A stretch of DNA of 34,058 bases from Olavius algarvensis associated proteobacterium Delta 3 (GCA_903231505.1 CAFBRK010000160.1:1-34058); one strand, 5' to 3'; numbered from the stretch's first letter, positions 7,414 to 16,719 are shown. Notes: generated from the sequence alone by a model not told the origin. Translations and numbers: made by a program.

Positions 7414-7442
7414 TTGACAATTCTATTTTCTTGTATTAGTAG
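7414..7442 (+). promoter_or_regulatory. Possible promoter of the histone-like gene
   Basis: A perfect TTGACA (7414-7419) is followed 17 bp later by TAGTAG (7437-7442), a weak -10; an alternative TATTAG begins 14 bp away. It lies 55 bp upstream of the ATG at 7497. Confidence 0.4.
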
Positions 7443-7496
7443 CACATTTGACTACCAGTAGAAATTTTTCCTTCAACTCACAAAAGGAGGTCTGAA

Positions 7497-7943
7497 ATGG
7501 TTAAAAGACTGCAAACCCAGCTAAACTCCGTTTCTAAACAACTGGCGGAGTTGTCCAAGAAGGTAGACAAATTAAACAAGCAGTTGGGCCAGGTCGCTGC
7601 CGCTAAAGCGCCGGCGAAGAAAGCTCCTGCAAAGAAAAAAGCCAAAAGCGTGAAGAAGGCAGCTCCAAAGAAGAAAGTTGCCAAGAAGGCTGCTCCCAAG
7701 AAAAAACCTGCCAAGAAGGCTGCTCCCAAGAAGGCTGCTCCCAAAAAGGCTGCTGCCAAAAAGGGCGCTACCGTGCTGGACTCTGTCTACGATGCGATCA
7801 AGCGCAGCAAGGCAGGCGTGACGATCGCCTCCCTTAAGGCGAAAACCAAACTGGAAGCCCGTCAGCTCAGCAATGCACTCTACAAGCTGTCCAAACGGGG
7901 CGATATTACCGCCAAATCTCGCGGCGTGTACGTAAAAAAGTAG
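7497..7943 (+). CDS. Histone H1-like Lys/Ala/Pro-repeat DNA-binding protein
   Basis: A 148-residue, strongly basic protein in three parts. Residues 1-33 are a heptad-patterned amphipathic coiled coil (LQTQLNSVSKQLAELSKK). Residues 34-90 are a low-complexity tail of AAPKK/APAKK repeats like the C-terminal domain of eukaryotic histone H1 and of bacterial AlgP or Hc1-type proteins. Residues 91-148 look like a small winged helix: a helix at DSVYDAIKRS, then ARQLSNALYKLSKRGDI, and a closing wing SRGVYVKK. A strong ribosome-binding site (AAAGGAGG, 6 nt upstream) suggests high expression. The probable role is nucleoid compaction or regulation. The coding repeat (AAGGCTGCTCCCAAG type) is itself a near-perfect tandem repeat and could expand or contract. 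Confidence 0.8.
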   Translation: MVKRLQTQLNSVSKQLAELSKKVDKLNKQLGQVAAAKAPAKKAPAKKKAKSVKKAAPKKKVAKKAAPKKKPAKKAAPKKAAPKKAAAKKGATVLDSVYDAIKRSKAGVTIASLKAKTKLEARQLSNALYKLSKRGDITAKSRGVYVKK

Positions 7944-8125
7944 AGACGGCATCCATGGGCATCACCTGCCGGTCGCTTGCCCGGGCGGCACGTGGCAGCA
8001 TTTACCGGCCCCCGGTGGTCGGCAACGTGGGACACCTGCCCTGATCCCTTTACTGTGGACTGTGCTCAGACGCATTCCGTGGTTCAACGGGCCGTTTTAC
8101 AGCGTTAACACACCCTGCCTGCACT

Positions 8126-8172
8126 AAAAAAGTCTTCACTGTGGCACAACGGTCCAGTGAAGACTTTTTTTT
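8126..8172. terminator. Strong bidirectional intrinsic terminator
   Basis: AAAAAAGTCTTCACTG (8126-8141) pairs perfectly with CAGTGAAGACTTTTTT (from 8155) around a 13-nt loop and is followed by further T residues. It lies 183 bp after the histone-like gene, and the A-tract makes it usable from both sides. The stretch 7944-8125 holds no gene. Confidence 0.85.
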
Positions 8173-8284
8173 GGCGCCCTGATGACCATCTATCATATCC
8201 AACCTGCCTACGGCAGGTGCCGTAAAAGTGTTCCGACAGGTGCGGGCCGATCTTCGTGAAACGGAACAGGCCTCCGGCGAGTCG

Positions 8285-8314
8285 TTTATAGCGATTGCCG
8301 GAATTGCGGTCCGA
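8285..8314 (-). repeat. Dispersed 30-bp intergenic repeat R1, copy 3
   Basis: On the minus strand this reads TCGGACCGCAATTCC and ends CGCTATAAA, 27 of 30 identical to the copy at 148-177. It lies 35 bp from a copy of repeat R2. The surrounding 8173-8520 has no gene. Confidence 0.65.
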
Positions 8315-8349
8315 TTCATTTTGCGATCAACGGATCACTGCAAAGCCCG

Positions 8350-8394
8350 GCGACTCTGCGGTTATCGTTTCCATATGGCTGCAAACGGAACATA
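8350..8394 (+). repeat. Dispersed 45-bp intergenic repeat R2, copy A
   Basis: The stretch beginning GCGACTCTGCGG and containing CGTTTCCATAT and GCAAACGGAACAT matches 33148-33192 at 41 of 45 positions. CGTTT and AAACG inside it form a small inverted repeat. The leading CTCTGCGN unit has 8-bp periodicity that is clearer in copy B. Confidence 0.7.
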
Positions 8395-8520
8395 CGTATG
8401 GTAACCACCTTAAAATCTCGTTGCTCAGCGTGATGATCGGGCGTGTTGTATTTTCCTAACTCTGCGTTATGTTCAGACCGTTGACGGCATACCACACATC
8501 GAAAGGGCAGCATTGACATC

Positions 8521-11409
8521 ATGGTGGTTCCTAAAAAATACATGTTTCGCATGACCCTGACCGCTCTTTTCCTGCTGCAGGTGCTCGGTCTACTCGCCTG
8601 CAGCCAGACAAACCCGGGCGCGACGGTTTCCACGCTTTCGGCGGCCCATCAAACAACTCCTCCGTGGCCCCATGAGCTCAGCGATCTCGAGCCCGATCCA
8701 GCCGTAGTTTTTGGGCGATTGCCCAACGGCTTCAGATATGTGCTCATGCACAATACCGAACCGCAGCATCGTGTCTACATGCACTTGAATATTCAAGCCG
8801 GTTCACTTTTCGAGACGGAAGAGCAGCGCGGTTTGGCACATTATCTGGAACACATGCTGTTCAACGGGTCGACCCACTTCGAACCGGGAGAACTGGTCAA
8901 ATACTTCCAGAGCATCGGTATGCGGTTTGGTGCGGATGCGAATGCCCACACGGGATTTGACGAAACCGTTTACGACATTCGACTCCCGGATGGCTCACGG
9001 GACAGCATCGAACAGGGCCTTCTTGTGATGGGCGATTACGCCGAAGGTGCACTGCTGCTGGAATCCGAGGTGGAACGTGAAAGAGGGGTGATCCTTGCTG
9101 AAAAGCAAACCCGCGATTCGGCATCCTATCGCACGTTCAAAAAAGCCATGGCCTTTGAATTTCCGGATGCCTTGGTGTCGAAAAGACTGCCCATCGGTAC
9201 CGATGAGGCCCTTCGTGCCGCGGACCGGAAAGAACTTAAAGACTTCTACGATACCTGGTACCGACCCGAAAGGATGGTCCTGGTGATGGTCGGCGAGTTT
9301 GAGATCGACGTCGCGGAGTCGCTCATCAAAGAACGATTCACTTCCCTGCAACACAGAGCGCCGGCGATCCCGGAGCCGGATCTCGGACCGATCAAGCACA
9401 CAGGCACTCGTTCATTTTACCACTTCGAAAGGGAGAGCGGCACCACCTCCGTCGCCATTGAGAAGTTAACGCGAATTCCGGAACAGTCCGATTCGGCAGC
9501 TTTCCAGGAAGACATGCTGGTTCGGGAGATCGCCGATCAGATCGTTCAATATCGTCTCGATGCCAGGCTGAGCAGACCGGACGCGCCGTATACCAGTGCA
9601 ACGATCAGTTCCGGAATTTACCTGAGTCGGATTCGATACTCTGAAATCACTGCCGACGGAGACCCGGAACGCTGGCAGGAGACCCTGGCAGAAATCGAAC
9701 AGACGCTTCGGCAGGCGCTGGTTCATGGATTTACCCAAGGGGAACTGGACAGGGTGAAGAAGGATTACCTTGCCGATCTGAAGAAGGCTGCCCGGACCGC
9801 GTCTACCCGGGAGAGCCGTCGTCTTTCCCGGACTATCATACGAAGCTTGAACAGCAATCAGGTTTTCCTTTCGCCGGCTCAGGAGCAGGAACTCTTTTCT
9901 CCGTTCATCGAAACCCTGGATCTTCCCACCGTAGAAAGGGCGTTTCGAAATATCTGGCGTCCCGACCACCGCCTGGTAATGGTGACCGGAAATGCGCAAT
10001 TGGCGAACGGCGACAAAGATGTCTTGACGGCGTTTCAGACGAGCACCGCGCAACGGGTGGCACCGCCGAGACCTGCTGAAGCGGTGGCGTTTCCTTATTT
10101 GCCGGAGCCTGATCACATCGGACGGATCACGGACCGGAGGACCATAGAGGACCTGGGGCTGACCCAGGTCGAGTTCGACAACGGCGTTCGGCTGAATGTG
10201 AAGCGCACCGATTTTAAAGCAAACGAAGTACGCATCACTGTCAGCTTCGGTTCCGGGAAGTCCTCCGAATGGACAGACAGGCCCGGGCTGGCTAAGTTCA
10301 GTGAACAGGTCGTTAACGAAAGCGGATTGGGGCGCCTTACCGCAGAAGAGCTGGCCAGAGCCACGGCCGGGACCAACACGGCCGTTGTTTTTCGGGTCAA
10401 GGGGGATTCTTTTCTGTTCGAGGGTAAAAGCGTCCCGGATGAGGTACCGCTTCTATTTCAACTGCTGAATGCCCATTTCCTGGATCCGGCGTTCCGTGAC
10501 GATGCCTTTCAGCTTGTGAAACAGCGTTTTCGCCAGGAATATGCCGAGCTGTCCAGATCGGTGGATGGCGGCATGGAATTATCGGGGACCCGGTTTTTAG
10601 CCGGCGGCGATTCACGTTTCGGTTTTCCGAACCTTTCTGAGATCGATGCGATCCGATTGGAAGACATCGAACGGTGGATTTTAGCGGCGCTTCAGAACGG
10701 ACCCCTGGAGGTGTCGGTGGTGGGGGATGTTACGGAAGAGATCGTGATCCAATCGGCGGCGCAATACCTCGGCAGCTTGCCGCGCCGAATGGCCACCGAC
10801 ACGGTTCGGACCGACCTGCCGTCTTTTCCGAAAAGCCAGTCCCGGGAGCTGACGGTGCAGACCAAAATTCCGAAAAGTCTCGTTGTTGTGGCATATCCGA
10901 CTGCCGATATATGGGACATCCGGCGAACCCGGCGGCTGTCGGTGCTGGCCGGTGTCTTTTCCGAGCGGCTGCGGGAAGAGATTCGGGAAAAGCTGGGCGC
11001 TGCCTATTCGCCAAGGGCTTACAACGCCCCCAGCCGGGCCTATGACGGCTACGGTGTATTAAAAGTGGTGATTCCCACCGATCCGGGGAGGGTTACCGAA
11101 GTGATTGGGGAAGTGAAGCGTATCGCCGCATTACTGGCCAGGGAGGGCGTCACGGATGATGAACTTCGGCGTGTCGTTGATCCCATGGTGGCTGGAATCA
11201 ACGATATGCGCCGGGACAACCGGTACTGGCTCAATACGGTATTGACTGGAGCCACCCGTTATCCGCAGCAGCTCGATTGGTCGCGGAGCATTGAGAAAGA
11301 TTACGCAACCATTTCCACAGAAGAGGTTTCTGATATCGCGAAAAAATACCTGGAAAACAGCACGGCCGCAACCGTGGTCATCCGTCCGGGTGCAACGATG
11401 GGGTCATAG
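8521..11409 (+). CDS. M16-family zinc metallopeptidase, lipoprotein
   Basis: A 962-residue two-lobed M16 (pitrilysin/PqqL-like) peptidase. Residues 11-27 form a lipoprotein signal ending in the lipobox LLAC with C27; Ser at +2 is consistent with outer-membrane or periplasmic attachment by the E. coli rule. The inverted zinc motif HYLEH is at 107-111 (H107, E110, H111), and the third ligand is expected near E187 in ERERGVILAEK. The C-terminal half (from about residue 530) repeats the M16 fold without an HxxEH motif, as is usual for the non-catalytic lobe. It probably degrades peptides or small proteins in the cell envelope. It is flanked by intergenic repeats upstream and converges with the Gld-type operon downstream, so it appears monocistronic. 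Confidence 0.92.
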   Translation: MVVPKKYMFRMTLTALFLLQVLGLLACSQTNPGATVSTLSAAHQTTPPWPHELSDLEPDPAVVFGRLPNGFRYVLMHNTEPQHRVYMHLNIQAGSLFETEEQRGLAHYLEHMLFNGSTHFEPGELVKYFQSIGMRFGADANAHTGFDETVYDIRLPDGSRDSIEQGLLVMGDYAEGALLLESEVERERGVILAEKQTRDSASYRTFKKAMAFEFPDALVSKRLPIGTDEALRAADRKELKDFYDTWYRPERMVLVMVGEFEIDVAESLIKERFTSLQHRAPAIPEPDLGPIKHTGTRSFYHFERESGTTSVAIEKLTRIPEQSDSAAFQEDMLVREIADQIVQYRLDARLSRPDAPYTSATISSGIYLSRIRYSEITADGDPERWQETLAEIEQTLRQALVHGFTQGELDRVKKDYLADLKKAARTASTRESRRLSRTIIRSLNSNQVFLSPAQEQELFSPFIETLDLPTVERAFRNIWRPDHRLVMVTGNAQLANGDKDVLTAFQTSTAQRVAPPRPAEAVAFPYLPEPDHIGRITDRRTIEDLGLTQVEFDNGVRLNVKRTDFKANEVRITVSFGSGKSSEWTDRPGLAKFSEQVVNESGLGRLTAEELARATAGTNTAVVFRVKGDSFLFEGKSVPDEVPLLFQLLNAHFLDPAFRDDAFQLVKQRFRQEYAELSRSVDGGMELSGTRFLAGGDSRFGFPNLSEIDAIRLEDIERWILAALQNGPLEVSVVGDVTEEIVIQSAAQYLGSLPRRMATDTVRTDLPSFPKSQSRELTVQTKIPKSLVVVAYPTADIWDIRRTRRLSVLAGVFSERLREEIREKLGAAYSPRAYNAPSRAYDGYGVLKVVIPTDPGRVTEVIGEVKRIAALLAREGVTDDELRRVVDPMVAGINDMRRDNRYWLNTVLTGATRYPQQLDWSRSIEKDYATISTEEVSDIAKKYLENSTAATVVIRPGATMGS

Positions 11410-11524
11410 AGCGGGGACAGTGAATAACGTATGATCGGATCATTGGAAAGTCTGCAAACCGGACGGGTCCGGCGGTCGTAAACACCATCCGGCATATATG
11501 CCACATTTCACCTGCGCGTAGAAA

Positions 11525-12601
11525 TCAACCCTTCTCGTCCGGCGATATCAGTTTCAGGGGATCGGAGATAAAATTATCGATTTCCCATTCCGAAACAAGA
11601 AAAATCCATTTTTCAAATAGACGTCTTTGTCTTTCGACCTGTGTTGCAGATTCGGGGGGTGGTTCCTCCGGAGATCCATTTTCACCCTCGATCACATCGA
11701 CGCCCACCTGCACCGGATACAACGCATTCTCATCGCCGACGTCTTCCTTATTTCCGATTGTAACGGTATATCGTCGTCTGTCTGAAAGGGTATACTCAAA
11801 GCGATGTCGTCCTGAAATCGGTTTTTCTTTAGCCTGCACGTCCTCTATTCTCAACGGTGTGAGAGCTTCAGCGACGCGTTTGAGTTCGGCCGGGGCCACC
11901 GCTCCGGATGCCGGCACGGGTTTTAGCTCGAAGTCCATCCCGGGCGCCGATCGGATGAGGGTATACAGGGATTTTCCTGAGGCGTTAGAGAAGCATTCGA
12001 CACGAAGCACCTGATCTGTCTCGATGTTTAACAGTTCTCTGTTCAGCCATTCGACAGGGGTTGTTTGGAGAAATTTAAAGGTTTTGTCGACCAGGTAAAT
12101 CGTGGCGCCATCCGCCGGCATCACATACTGTCCGCCCGAACCGGAGTCACTTTGACGGGCAGTTCCAACCACCAGGTCGACCAGGGCGGTGCCCTGCTCG
12201 GTTTCGAATCGGACTCGGGTCCCTTTTTGGGTCGACGGCACGTCGCTCGTTTCAGGTATCAGCAGCGCCAATCGGGTTTGAATCTCTTTCGATGCCTGAA
12301 AACTGCGTCCGATTTTCAGGTCCTGGACCTTTTTGACGAGTTCGGCGATTCTCGAAAATTCTGCCGGAAAGCCGTTCCGGTTGACGACGACCCATCCGTC
12401 TTCCGTGTTCCGGAACGCCACACGACCGTCGTGACCGGTGATGCGGATACGGGCAATATCACCGACCATAAGGTCTTCGAAAAGTCTTTGTCCCATGGGC
12501 GTTTCTCTAACCGACCTGTCCCCAGGCCGAAATATTACAAACGCCAGCCCTGCCAGCACCACGACGGCAGTCGCCATCACCCCAAGTGTCTTTAGTTTCA
12601 T
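11525..12601 (-). CDS. DUF4340-domain protein of the Gld-type ABC operon
   Basis: A 358-residue protein with one N-terminal membrane helix (residues about 7-26, GVMATAVVVLAGLAFVIF) and a large extracytoplasmic part. The pattern fits DUF4340: short repeated modules with GRVAFRNTEDGWVVVNR near the start and IYLVDKTFKFLQTTPVEWLNRELL in the middle. DUF4340 proteins are commonly encoded directly after GldG-like genes, as here: it starts 16 bp after the stop codon of the GldG-like gene. It is the last gene of the minus-strand operon. The probable role is an accessory, substrate-facing subunit of the transporter; the substrate is unknown. Confidence 0.87.
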   Translation of the reverse strand: MKLKTLGVMATAVVVLAGLAFVIFRPGDRSVRETPMGQRLFEDLMVGDIARIRITGHDGRVAFRNTEDGWVVVNRNGFPAEFSRIAELVKKVQDLKIGRSFQASKEIQTRLALLIPETSDVPSTQKGTRVRFETEQGTALVDLVVGTARQSDSGSGGQYVMPADGATIYLVDKTFKFLQTTPVEWLNRELLNIETDQVLRVECFSNASGKSLYTLIRSAPGMDFELKPVPASGAVAPAELKRVAEALTPLRIEDVQAKEKPISGRHRFEYTLSDRRRYTVTIGNKEDVGDENALYPVQVGVDVIEGENGSPEEPPPESATQVERQRRLFEKWIFLVSEWEIDNFISDPLKLISPDEKG

Positions 12602-12617
12602 CGTGCTCGATCCATCC

Positions 12618-14504
12618 TCACTCGGAAAAACCTTTCCTACGCCGATACAGTCCGTAAAAAACGCCGCCCAGGCTCACCAGAATCGCTACGGCGAAAAGGT
12701 TTATGAATTTTATCCGGTTGCCGAGCCGCTCGATGTCCGCGCGAAGATTACGCCGCACGTCCTTGAGCTGGCGGTTGATTCGGATTTTTTCTTCCTGGAA
12801 ACGCTGAATTTCCGCTTCCTGCTCTTCGCTCAAAATCAGGTTCTGGGAGGCATCTTTCTGTTGCTCAAGCTGCCGGAGCTTGAGATTTGTTTCCTCCACT
12901 TTTCGCACCAGCTCCTGCTCCCGGGCCAACCAGCGCGCCTGGGCTTTTTCTTCCAGCTCCTGAACTTTTTCGAATGGTCGCTCGTGGGTTCCCCGGGAAC
13001 GGATATCGATGAGGTCTTCGGAGCCGGTCATCAATTCAATGCTGTTAAGTAGAAAGTTCAAGTTGTCGTTGAAAATATTGGCGATTTCAAACCCGAGAAA
13101 ATTCTGCCGATTGACATAATATCCATCGAAGAGAAAATCGGTATCGGCCATAATCAGCAGCGTCGATGGCTGTCGGCTTTCGGACAAATGGGGGGAGAGC
13201 TCTCTGTCTGCGCCCGTATCCGTATCGGTCTTGCCGGTACCCGCGGGCACGGGGTTGCCTTCCGGAAACGCCGTCTTGAAGGAACCCCGAAGAATGACGG
13301 CCAGATCGTAGATTTCCGCTGTCGCCGTGAAGTCCCGCCGCAGTTCGCTTGCCCCGAATTGCGTTTTGAACGCATCCGTCAGGCCCGAGTAATTGCTCGA
13401 CCGGAGCAGCGCTTCATAGGTAACGGAATGATCGGGAATTTTTTCGATCATCCCGACCACCGGCAGCAGCATACCCTCCAGCTTGGCGGTGATCACACTG
13501 TCGGCATTAAATGATTCCGGTTTTAGCGACACCCATAATGGATTTTCTTCGATCTGGCCGTTCTGATCCCGAAGCCGTGTGGCCAGGCCAAAGTCAACCA
13601 GAACTTTGGTGGTGTCCATGCGGATTCCGAACTGTTTGAAGAGTTTCGGCAAACCAGAGGATTTGAGCATGCCGGGATTCATATCCATGACCGCAGACGG
13701 GTCCACCAGGATCAGCGCGTTGCGGCCTCCAAGAATGTATTGGTCCAAGTAATAGGTCATCTCCTCACTCATATCCCTGGGATGAATGACCAGCAGCAGG
13801 TCGATGGCGTCGTCGCTGACCGCCGTCTTTGAAACCGGAGAGATTTCCGTCACGTTGTAGGTCTTTTTCAGTTCCTGGATGAACAACCACGGCTGTCCCT
13901 GGCCGGAGGGCTGAAAATTGGTCCTTGCCCCTCCGAAAACCGGCAGACCACTGATGACGCCGATGGTGATTTTGTCCGGTGATTGAACCCGGGCGACAAT
14001 ACGGGTGATGTCGTATTCCAGGCGCTGTTCGGCGGACGGGTCCAGCATCCGGATCGTTTCTTCCTGGTCGGCGGCCACAGCGACCAGGCCAAAATAAATC
14101 TGATCACCAGAGGGCAGCTTGATGCCGTCGATGCCGTATTTCTGGGCCCATTCTTCCTCTTCCGAATCGGGTTCCGGATCAAAGATCTCCACCCGTAGTT
14201 TGCCCTTGCTGTATAATTCGTATTCCTCGAGAAAATCGATCAGCCGGTTCCCGTAGTTTTTAATTGAGACGGGAATGCCGGCATTGCTTCTGGGATAGAA
14301 CAGCTTGATGGTCACATCCCGTTCCATCTCGGACAATATTTTTTTCGTTCCGTCCGACAGGGAATAAATGTTGTCATGGGTCAGGTCCCAGCGCAGATTG
14401 ACACGGGATGCCAGCAGATTCACCAGAACGACAATGACCAACAGCAGAAGCATGCCGCCCACAGAGAAAAGGGACTTGGTGACGTTTTTGTTCTGATCGC
14501 TCAT
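12618..14504 (-). CDS. gldG: GldG-family ABC transport auxiliary protein
   Basis: A 628-residue membrane protein with an N-terminal helix (about 12-33, LLLLVIVVLVNLLASRV), a long extracytoplasmic GldG/IFT52-like domain (starting after NIYSLSDGTKKIL), a coiled coil at about 511-598 and a C-terminal helix at about 600-620 followed by YRRRKG. The ATG at 14504 is chosen: the frame opens to 14603, but that would overlap the permease gene and lose the usual short N-terminus; a weak GAGATTGGA precedes 14504. In gliding Bacteroidetes, GldA, GldF and GldG form an ABC complex needed for motility. Here no other gliding genes are visible, so a general export or envelope role is more likely. The symbol denotes family membership only. 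Confidence 0.87.
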   Translation of the reverse strand: MSDQNKNVTKSLFSVGGMLLLLVIVVLVNLLASRVNLRWDLTHDNIYSLSDGTKKILSEMERDVTIKLFYPRSNAGIPVSIKNYGNRLIDFLEEYELYSKGKLRVEIFDPEPDSEEEEWAQKYGIDGIKLPSGDQIYFGLVAVAADQEETIRMLDPSAEQRLEYDITRIVARVQSPDKITIGVISGLPVFGGARTNFQPSGQGQPWLFIQELKKTYNVTEISPVSKTAVSDDAIDLLLVIHPRDMSEEMTYYLDQYILGGRNALILVDPSAVMDMNPGMLKSSGLPKLFKQFGIRMDTTKVLVDFGLATRLRDQNGQIEENPLWVSLKPESFNADSVITAKLEGMLLPVVGMIEKIPDHSVTYEALLRSSNYSGLTDAFKTQFGASELRRDFTATAEIYDLAVILRGSFKTAFPEGNPVPAGTGKTDTDTGADRELSPHLSESRQPSTLLIMADTDFLFDGYYVNRQNFLGFEIANIFNDNLNFLLNSIELMTGSEDLIDIRSRGTHERPFEKVQELEEKAQARWLAREQELVRKVEETNLKLRQLEQQKDASQNLILSEEQEAEIQRFQEEKIRINRQLKDVRRNLRADIERLGNRIKFINLFAVAILVSLGGVFYGLYRRRKGFSE

Positions 14505-14568
14505 GGGTTCCAATCTCTTTGTGTGTCTTTTCGTCGGCCCGTTGAAGAACGTTTTTGAAGTGTTCGGG

Positions 14569-15321
14569 CTAAGCGGTTTTTCTGTTCTCCAAAACGGCCC
14601 CATTGACGGCCAGCATGAAAAAGATCACCGAAAAAAAGTACAGCAGGTCCTTGACATCCAGAACTCCCCGCTTGATGCTGGCATAATGGGGCAGAAAGCC
14701 CATCTGGGCAACCAGATCCATCAACCATTTCGGAGCCCACCCGGAAAAAATTTCGGTGATCGGTGGATAACCGGCCAGTATGAAGAACAGGCATATCACG
14801 ACGGCGATAATGAAGCTGATCACCTGACTCCGGGTCAGCGAAGAGGTCATGGAACCGATGCTGAGAAATGCGCCGGCCATCAGGAAGCTGCCCACATACC
14901 CGGTGAAGATAGCGCCCATGTCCGGACTCCCGAGGTAGAGGACTGTCAGCACCATCGGAAAGGTCAGCAGGAGACAAATTCCCAGAAAGGCCCAGGCCGC
15001 TAAAAATTTTCCGAGAATCGCCTCGAAAATGGTAATCGGAAGGGTTAACATCAGTTCCAAGGTGCCCAATCGACGTTCTTCTGACCACAGCCGCATGGCG
15101 ACCGCCGGCACCAGAAACATAAATACCCAGGGGATCCATTCGAAAAAGCTTCGCAGGTCCGCCTGCCCCATCTCGAAAAAATGGTTGATGTAGAAGGTAA
15201 AAAAACCGAGTAGCAGCAAAAAGATCACGATAAACACGTAGGCGACGGGTGACCCAAAATAACCGGCCAGTTCGCGTTTGAATATGGCGCGGATAGAGCG
15301 AATAGATTCTGCTGTTCTCAT
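14569..15321 (-). CDS. gldF: ABC transporter permease (GldF-like, ABC-2 type)
   Basis: A 250-residue integral membrane protein with six predicted helices. The first (about 24-46) follows an amphipathic N-terminus with FKRELAGYFGSPVAY, typical of ABC-2 permeases. The conserved cytoplasmic EERRLGTLELMLTLP segment lies between helices 2 and 3 and contacts the ATPase. The ATG at 15321 has GGAG 4 nt upstream plus a second AGGAG; the longer frame starts only at a TTG overlapping the previous gene. It lies between the ATPase gene (42-bp gap) and the GldG-like gene (65-bp gap), so the three probably act as one transporter. Confidence 0.9.
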   Translation of the reverse strand: MRTAESIRSIRAIFKRELAGYFGSPVAYVFIVIFLLLLGFFTFYINHFFEMGQADLRSFFEWIPWVFMFLVPAVAMRLWSEERRLGTLELMLTLPITIFEAILGKFLAAWAFLGICLLLTFPMVLTVLYLGSPDMGAIFTGYVGSFLMAGAFLSIGSMTSSLTRSQVISFIIAVVICLFFILAGYPPITEIFSGWAPKWLMDLVAQMGFLPHYASIKRGVLDVKDLLYFFSVIFFMLAVNGAVLENRKTA

Positions 15322-15362
15322 CGTACTCCAGTACTCCTTCCGTGACGGAAGATCTTCCGTTG

Positions 15363-16301
15363 TCAACTGGTCGTAATGGCTCGAAACACCTCGTCCAGTC
15401 GTCCTTCTTCGACAAGCAACGAGTGCACCGTGGCGGACCGAGCCGACAGCATCGCTAAAATTCGATCGGCAATGGGCGGTGCATCGGGGTTTTCCGGAAA
15501 GATTCGGATGCGGGCATGGCGGTCACTCTGCTCGAGAATCTCCGCGGCCTTGACGCCGGGCTCTGCTTTCAGGAGCATCAGCAGGGCATTCGGCTCTTCG
15601 GCGGTGATTCGCACCATAAGACTTCCGTGGGTCGGTGACGTGGCCTTGAGCCCTTGCGGGGTGTCGTCTGCCACAATCTTGCCATTGGCAATAATGATGG
15701 CTCGACTGCAGACGGCGTCCACCTCGTCTAAGATGTGTGTAGAGAGGATGATCGCCTTTTCAGCCGACATTTCCCGTATCATGAGCCGGACCTCGTGCTT
15801 CTGGTTCGGATCAAGCCCGTCCGTGGGTTCATCGAAAATCAAATACTCCGGGTCGTGCAGAATACTCTGGGCGAAGCAAACCCGCTGCTTAAACCCTTTC
15901 GACAGCGTGGCGACGGTCTGGAAACGCACATCCGAAAGAAAGCACTTTTCGATGGTTTCATCCACCCGTGCCTGCTGCGAGCCGCTGTCCACGCCGCGAA
16001 CCTCAGCGCAGAAATTCAGAAAGTCGGTGACCCGCATCTCCCGATAGACCGGGGCATTCTCAGGCAGGTATCCGATCTTACGACGGGCGTTCAGGGAATC
16101 CCCGACAATGTCGCAGCCTCCGATGACCGCTGTGCCGCTGCTGGGTGGGAGAAATCCGGTGATCATGCGCATGGTGGTGGACTTCCCGGCGCCATTGGGT
16201 CCGAGAAATCCAAGGATTTCGCCTTTTTCCACCGTGAACGAGACGCTGTTCACAGCGGTCTTCACGTCAAACACTTTGGTCAGTTCCCTAACTTCAATCA
16301 T
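15363..16301 (-). CDS. gldA: ABC transporter ATP-binding protein (GldA-like)
   Basis: A 312-residue ABC ATPase with Walker A GPNGAGKST (34-42), signature LSKGFKQRV, Walker B LIFDEPTDGLDP and H-loop STHILDEVDAV. The C-terminal 80 residues form an extension typical of ABC-2 exporters. The ATG at 16301 follows GGAG by 8 nt; 61 upstream codons of open frame are Pro/Arg-rich and lack a ribosome-binding site. It heads the four-gene minus-strand operon (ATPase, permease, GldG-like, DUF4340) and hydrolyses ATP for the permease. A promoter is visible at 16578-16605. Confidence 0.92.
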   Translation of the reverse strand: MIEVRELTKVFDVKTAVNSVSFTVEKGEILGFLGPNGAGKSTTMRMITGFLPPSSGTAVIGGCDIVGDSLNARRKIGYLPENAPVYREMRVTDFLNFCAEVRGVDSGSQQARVDETIEKCFLSDVRFQTVATLSKGFKQRVCFAQSILHDPEYLIFDEPTDGLDPNQKHEVRLMIREMSAEKAIILSTHILDEVDAVCSRAIIIANGKIVADDTPQGLKATSPTHGSLMVRITAEEPNALLMLLKAEPGVKAAEILEQSDRHARIRIFPENPDAPPIADRILAMLSARSATVHSLLVEEGRLDEVFRAITTS

Positions 16302-16577
16302 GATATTCTCCAAGGGCCGGTGAGGTGCACCGCGCCTGCACGACCCTCCTGGTAAACGCTTGCGTGGGGCTGGGCGGTTCGGTTCAGCACGGCATGACAA
16401 AGGCCCCTTGATACACCCTCCGGGAGGGCCCGCCGCAGGTTGGCGACACATCCCAAAAATTCGTACACAGGACTTTTCATACAAAAAAGTGTCCTTATAT
16501 TAAAATTCGCGGTTTTCTTGGGGAATCGTTTGTAGACCCGCCATAGCTGAAAAATGCGTGGCCCCTAATTCGGGTCG

Positions 16578-16605
16578 AATCTAATGATTTTTTCATTTTT
16601 GTCAA
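16578..16605 (-). promoter_or_regulatory. Sigma70-type promoter of the Gld-type ABC operon
   Basis: On the minus strand, a perfect TTGACA (16600-16605) is separated by a 16-bp AT-rich spacer from TAGATT (16578-16583). This leaves a leader of about 270 nt before the ATPase start. The 418-bp region 16302-16719 between the divergent ATPase and resB genes contains no other gene. Confidence 0.6.
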
Positions 16606-16719
16606 GGATTCTTTGAACTTCCAATGAGTTGCCCCCACGTTGAGGGTTTGCTATGGAGAGTGATCTTTTTTGTTACCCGGACGGTATCGCATGCCCGGGC
16701 TCACCGGAAAGGGCTGTGA

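Noticed and set aside
11459..11472. Palindrome CCGGAC-GG-GTCCGG between the M16 peptidase and the DUF4340 gene
   Set aside because: The 2-nt loop is too tight and no T-tract follows, so it is not a convincing terminator; it may be chance.
16302..16484. N-terminal extension of the ABC ATPase by 61 residues
   Set aside because: The extension is Pro/Arg/Cys-rich without family similarity, and GGAG before the ATG at 16301 marks the true start.
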